A stretch of DNA of 23,067 nt, taken from positions 1 to 23,067 of the IMG/VR virus record IMGVR_UViG_3300030616_000083; one strand, written 5' to 3'. The stretch comes from a virus. The notes below the pieces were generated by a model that searched no databases, was not told the origin of the DNA, and saw only the letters and a list, made by a program, of their open reading frames with translations. Position numbers and translations under genes: made by a program. This document shows positions 21,757-23,067 of the stretch, piece by piece. Every line of letters begins with the position of its first letter. Position 1 is the stretch's first letter.

Positions 21757-22752
21757 ATGGCAATTCCATTTTTAGCTGTTGAAATTTCAGGTTTAGCAAC
21801 TCAGGCATATAATTCAGGTGCAGTTAATAGAAAATTTATTAATGATGTATCAGGTGCTCTCTGGACTAAAATAGAAGATATAGAAGGTGGTTTGGAACTT
21901 GATACTCCAGAAAATTGGACAACATTAACAGCTGGTACTGGTATAGGAGCATTTGAAGGTTCAATAGGAGTTTCTGGTAGTACTCCAGTTACAGTAAATG
22001 TTGCTGGTTATTCAACAATATCGTCTCAAGCTAAATCGGCTTACGATTGGTTTTCAGAGTCTTCTCAAAGTATTTCAACCAAGATAGTATCTCTAGAATC
22101 ATTTATGGCATCTGGAGATGAATATTCCAAAGCATACGCCTCAGCACAAATAGCTTTCTATGATAGTTCTCATGTAGATCACGATCAAACAACAAATTTT
22201 GTTGCCAATGAGCATATAGATCACTCAACTGTTAGTATTACAGCAGGTAATGGTTTAACTGGTGGTGGTACAATTGCTTCTACTAGAGATATGGCTGTTG
22301 GTGCTGGAACTGGTATAGGTGTAAATGCTAATGATATAGAAGTTCTTGGATACGCTACAATATCAGCAAATGCTAAATTAGGTGCAGATTATGTAGCATC
22401 AGGAAATGAATATAGTGCAGCATATAATTGGTACACAGAATCTTCTCAGAGCATATCAACAAAATTAGCTTCTCTAGAAAGCTTTGCAGCATCTGGTGAT
22501 GAGTATAGTTCAGCATATGCATCAGCTCAATTATTAAAAGAAGGTGCATTTAGAAAGGTTGCAACTGGATACGCATCAGTAGCTGATGGGGGTACAATAG
22601 CTCACACTTTAGGATCAGTACCAAAAGCAGTACAGATAACTCCTAGTGGAGCAATAACATTTGCAGTAGCTTACACAGTTGATGCAACAAATATCACAGT
22701 AAGAATTTCTGCAGCTGGAAGTCGAGTAGTAAACTGGAGAGCGGAAGTTTAA
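21757..22752 (+). CDS. Fibre-like protein with repeats and shared C-terminal domain (2)
   Basis: The protein has 331 residues. The middle has a fibre segment common in environmental tailed viruses: DHDQTTNFVANEHIDHSTV followed by TAGNGLTGGGTI. It is flanked by two 36-residue repeats (nt 22042-22149 and 22423-22530) sharing ESSQSISTK, SLESF, ASGDEYS and AYASAQ, which look like helical stalk units. The last about 61 residues (GYASVADGGTIAHTLGSVPK to NITVRISAAGSRVV) match the tip domain of the preceding gene. It probably forms an elongated trimeric fibre. A terminator-like hairpin directly follows the stop. Confidence 0.7.
   Translation: MAIPFLAVEISGLATQAYNSGAVNRKFINDVSGALWTKIEDIEGGLELDTPENWTTLTAGTGIGAFEGSIGVSGSTPVTVNVAGYSTISSQAKSAYDWFSESSQSISTKIVSLESFMASGDEYSKAYASAQIAFYDSSHVDHDQTTNFVANEHIDHSTVSITAGNGLTGGGTIASTRDMAVGAGTGIGVNANDIEVLGYATISANAKLGADYVASGNEYSAAYNWYTESSQSISTKLASLESFAASGDEYSSAYASAQLLKEGAFRKVATGYASVADGGTIAHTLGSVPKAVQITPSGAITFAVAYTVDATNITVRISAAGSRVVNWRAEV
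22042..22530 (+). repeat. Two 108-bp intragenic repeats
   Basis: Codons at 22042-22149 and 22423-22530 encode near-copies of a 36-residue unit (ESSQSISTK, SLESF, ASGDEYS, AYASAQ). They frame the DHDQTTNF/GLTGGG segment, so the fibre reads as unit, spacer, unit, tip. Confidence 0.75.
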
Positions 22753-22765
22753 TTTTAAAAAATTA

Positions 22766-22805
22766 AGCTAATGCTCTTCAATATTAGCATTAGCTATCTT
22801 TATAT
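22766..22805 (+). terminator. Hairpin terminator after the fibre genes
   Basis: AGCTAATGC (22766-22774) and GCATTAGCT (22787-22795) form a perfect 9-bp stem around a 12-nt loop, followed by ATCTTTATATTTCT. It begins 13 nt after the fibre stop codon. This is the most terminator-like element in the window. Confidence 0.6.
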
Positions 22806-22831
22806 TTCTGCTCTTAATGTAAAGTAGTAGT

Positions 22832-22852
22832 ATGTTATATGTTTAATATTAA
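22832..22852 (+). promoter_or_regulatory. Bipartite ATGT promoter-like motif
   Basis: ATGT at 22832 and 22839 (7-nt period), then TTAATATTAAG; another ATGT lies at 22817. It sits between the terminator and the gene at the window end. Confidence 0.4.
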
Positions 22853-22877
22853 GATTAATTTTAATTAAATAAAAGTA

Positions 22878-22893
22878 TAAGTTTTGAAACTTA
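22878..22893. promoter_or_regulatory. 16-bp palindrome
   Basis: TAAGTTTTGAAACTTA consists of 7-bp arms around TG. It lies just downstream of the ATGT motif, where an operator of the next gene would be. A hairpin with a 2-nt loop is unlikely, so a DNA-binding site is preferred. Confidence 0.35.
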
Positions 22894-22931
22894 CACTATA
22901 AATAAGTGGAATTAGTAATACAAAACTATAA

Positions 22932-23067
22932 AGAAATGGATATGATATTATAACAGAAGAAGAAATATTAAAAGTGAAAGATTTATATAATAAATATACT
23001 CAAGATAATCTGAAATTAAAGGATAGAAGTAAGAAAGGAGATTTAACTAGAAAACTAGTATCGGATT
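22932..23067 (+). CDS. Partial gene at window end, start uncertain
   Basis: After a TAA at 22929-22931 a frame stays open to the end of the window (about 45 codons): YDIITEEEILKVKDLYNK, then a Lys/Arg-rich helical part (KDRSKKGDLTRKLVSD). No ATG occurs in this frame; GTG 22974 is the first standard alternative, while ATT/ATA codons lie earlier. The ATG at 22936 belongs to another frame and stops after five codons. The residues look helical and coding-like. No family can be named from this fragment. Confidence 0.4.

Overview
The window is a contiguous piece of an AT-rich tailed double-stranded DNA virus (class Caudoviricetes), with every recognisable gene on the + strand. It carries packaging, capsid, head-tail connector, tail-tube and fibre genes in roughly the usual virion order. 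The best clue to the host is a 93-residue Alba-family protein (3794-4075) between the large terminase and the portal. Alba is a chromatin and RNA-binding protein typical of archaea, so an archaeal host is favoured. This rests on one gene plus a promoter-like motif that behaves somewhat like an archaeal TATA element, and no host lineage can be named. The standard genetic code is used; TAA, TGA and TAG all end genes.

Layout. 1-1087 is non-coding: an extremely AT-rich part (1-720) with direct, inverted and palindromic repeats, then a part with noticeably more G and C (about 755-1066) that folds into nested stems and may be a structured RNA or packaging site. 1088-4075 holds a probable small terminase, two tiny membrane proteins, the large terminase and the Alba protein. 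4080-6857 is the portal gene, interrupted by two inteins separated by only four extein residues. 6844-9202 holds a protease-like protein, a run of small Cys-rich or zinc-binding proteins, a stand-alone PAS protein and a coiled-coil/membrane protein. 9204-11995 is the capsid block: a protease-scaffold fusion, a decoration protein and the major capsid protein. 12146-14904 holds a pair of duplicated small proteins, head-tail connectors, an HNH nuclease and tail completion/terminator proteins. 14963-16857 holds four tandem tail-tube-like genes in an A-B-A-B pattern. 16904-17579 is a tail assembly chaperone with a +1 frameshift extension. 17622-22752 holds surface or fibre-like proteins and a double zinc-ribbon protein. 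A terminator-like hairpin follows, then the start of a gene that runs off the end.

Expression. Many virion genes or gene groups are preceded by a bipartite ATGT-N(about 4-7)-ATGT motif followed by an AT-rich TATA-like stretch, with the second ATGT most often 23-27 nt before the start codon. Within groups, genes overlap or abut and have Shine-Dalgarno-like GGAG or GGTGA sequences. The window therefore looks like many short late transcription units under a common virus-type promoter. No tape-measure gene, lysis enzyme, integrase, polymerase, tRNA or CRISPR array is visible.
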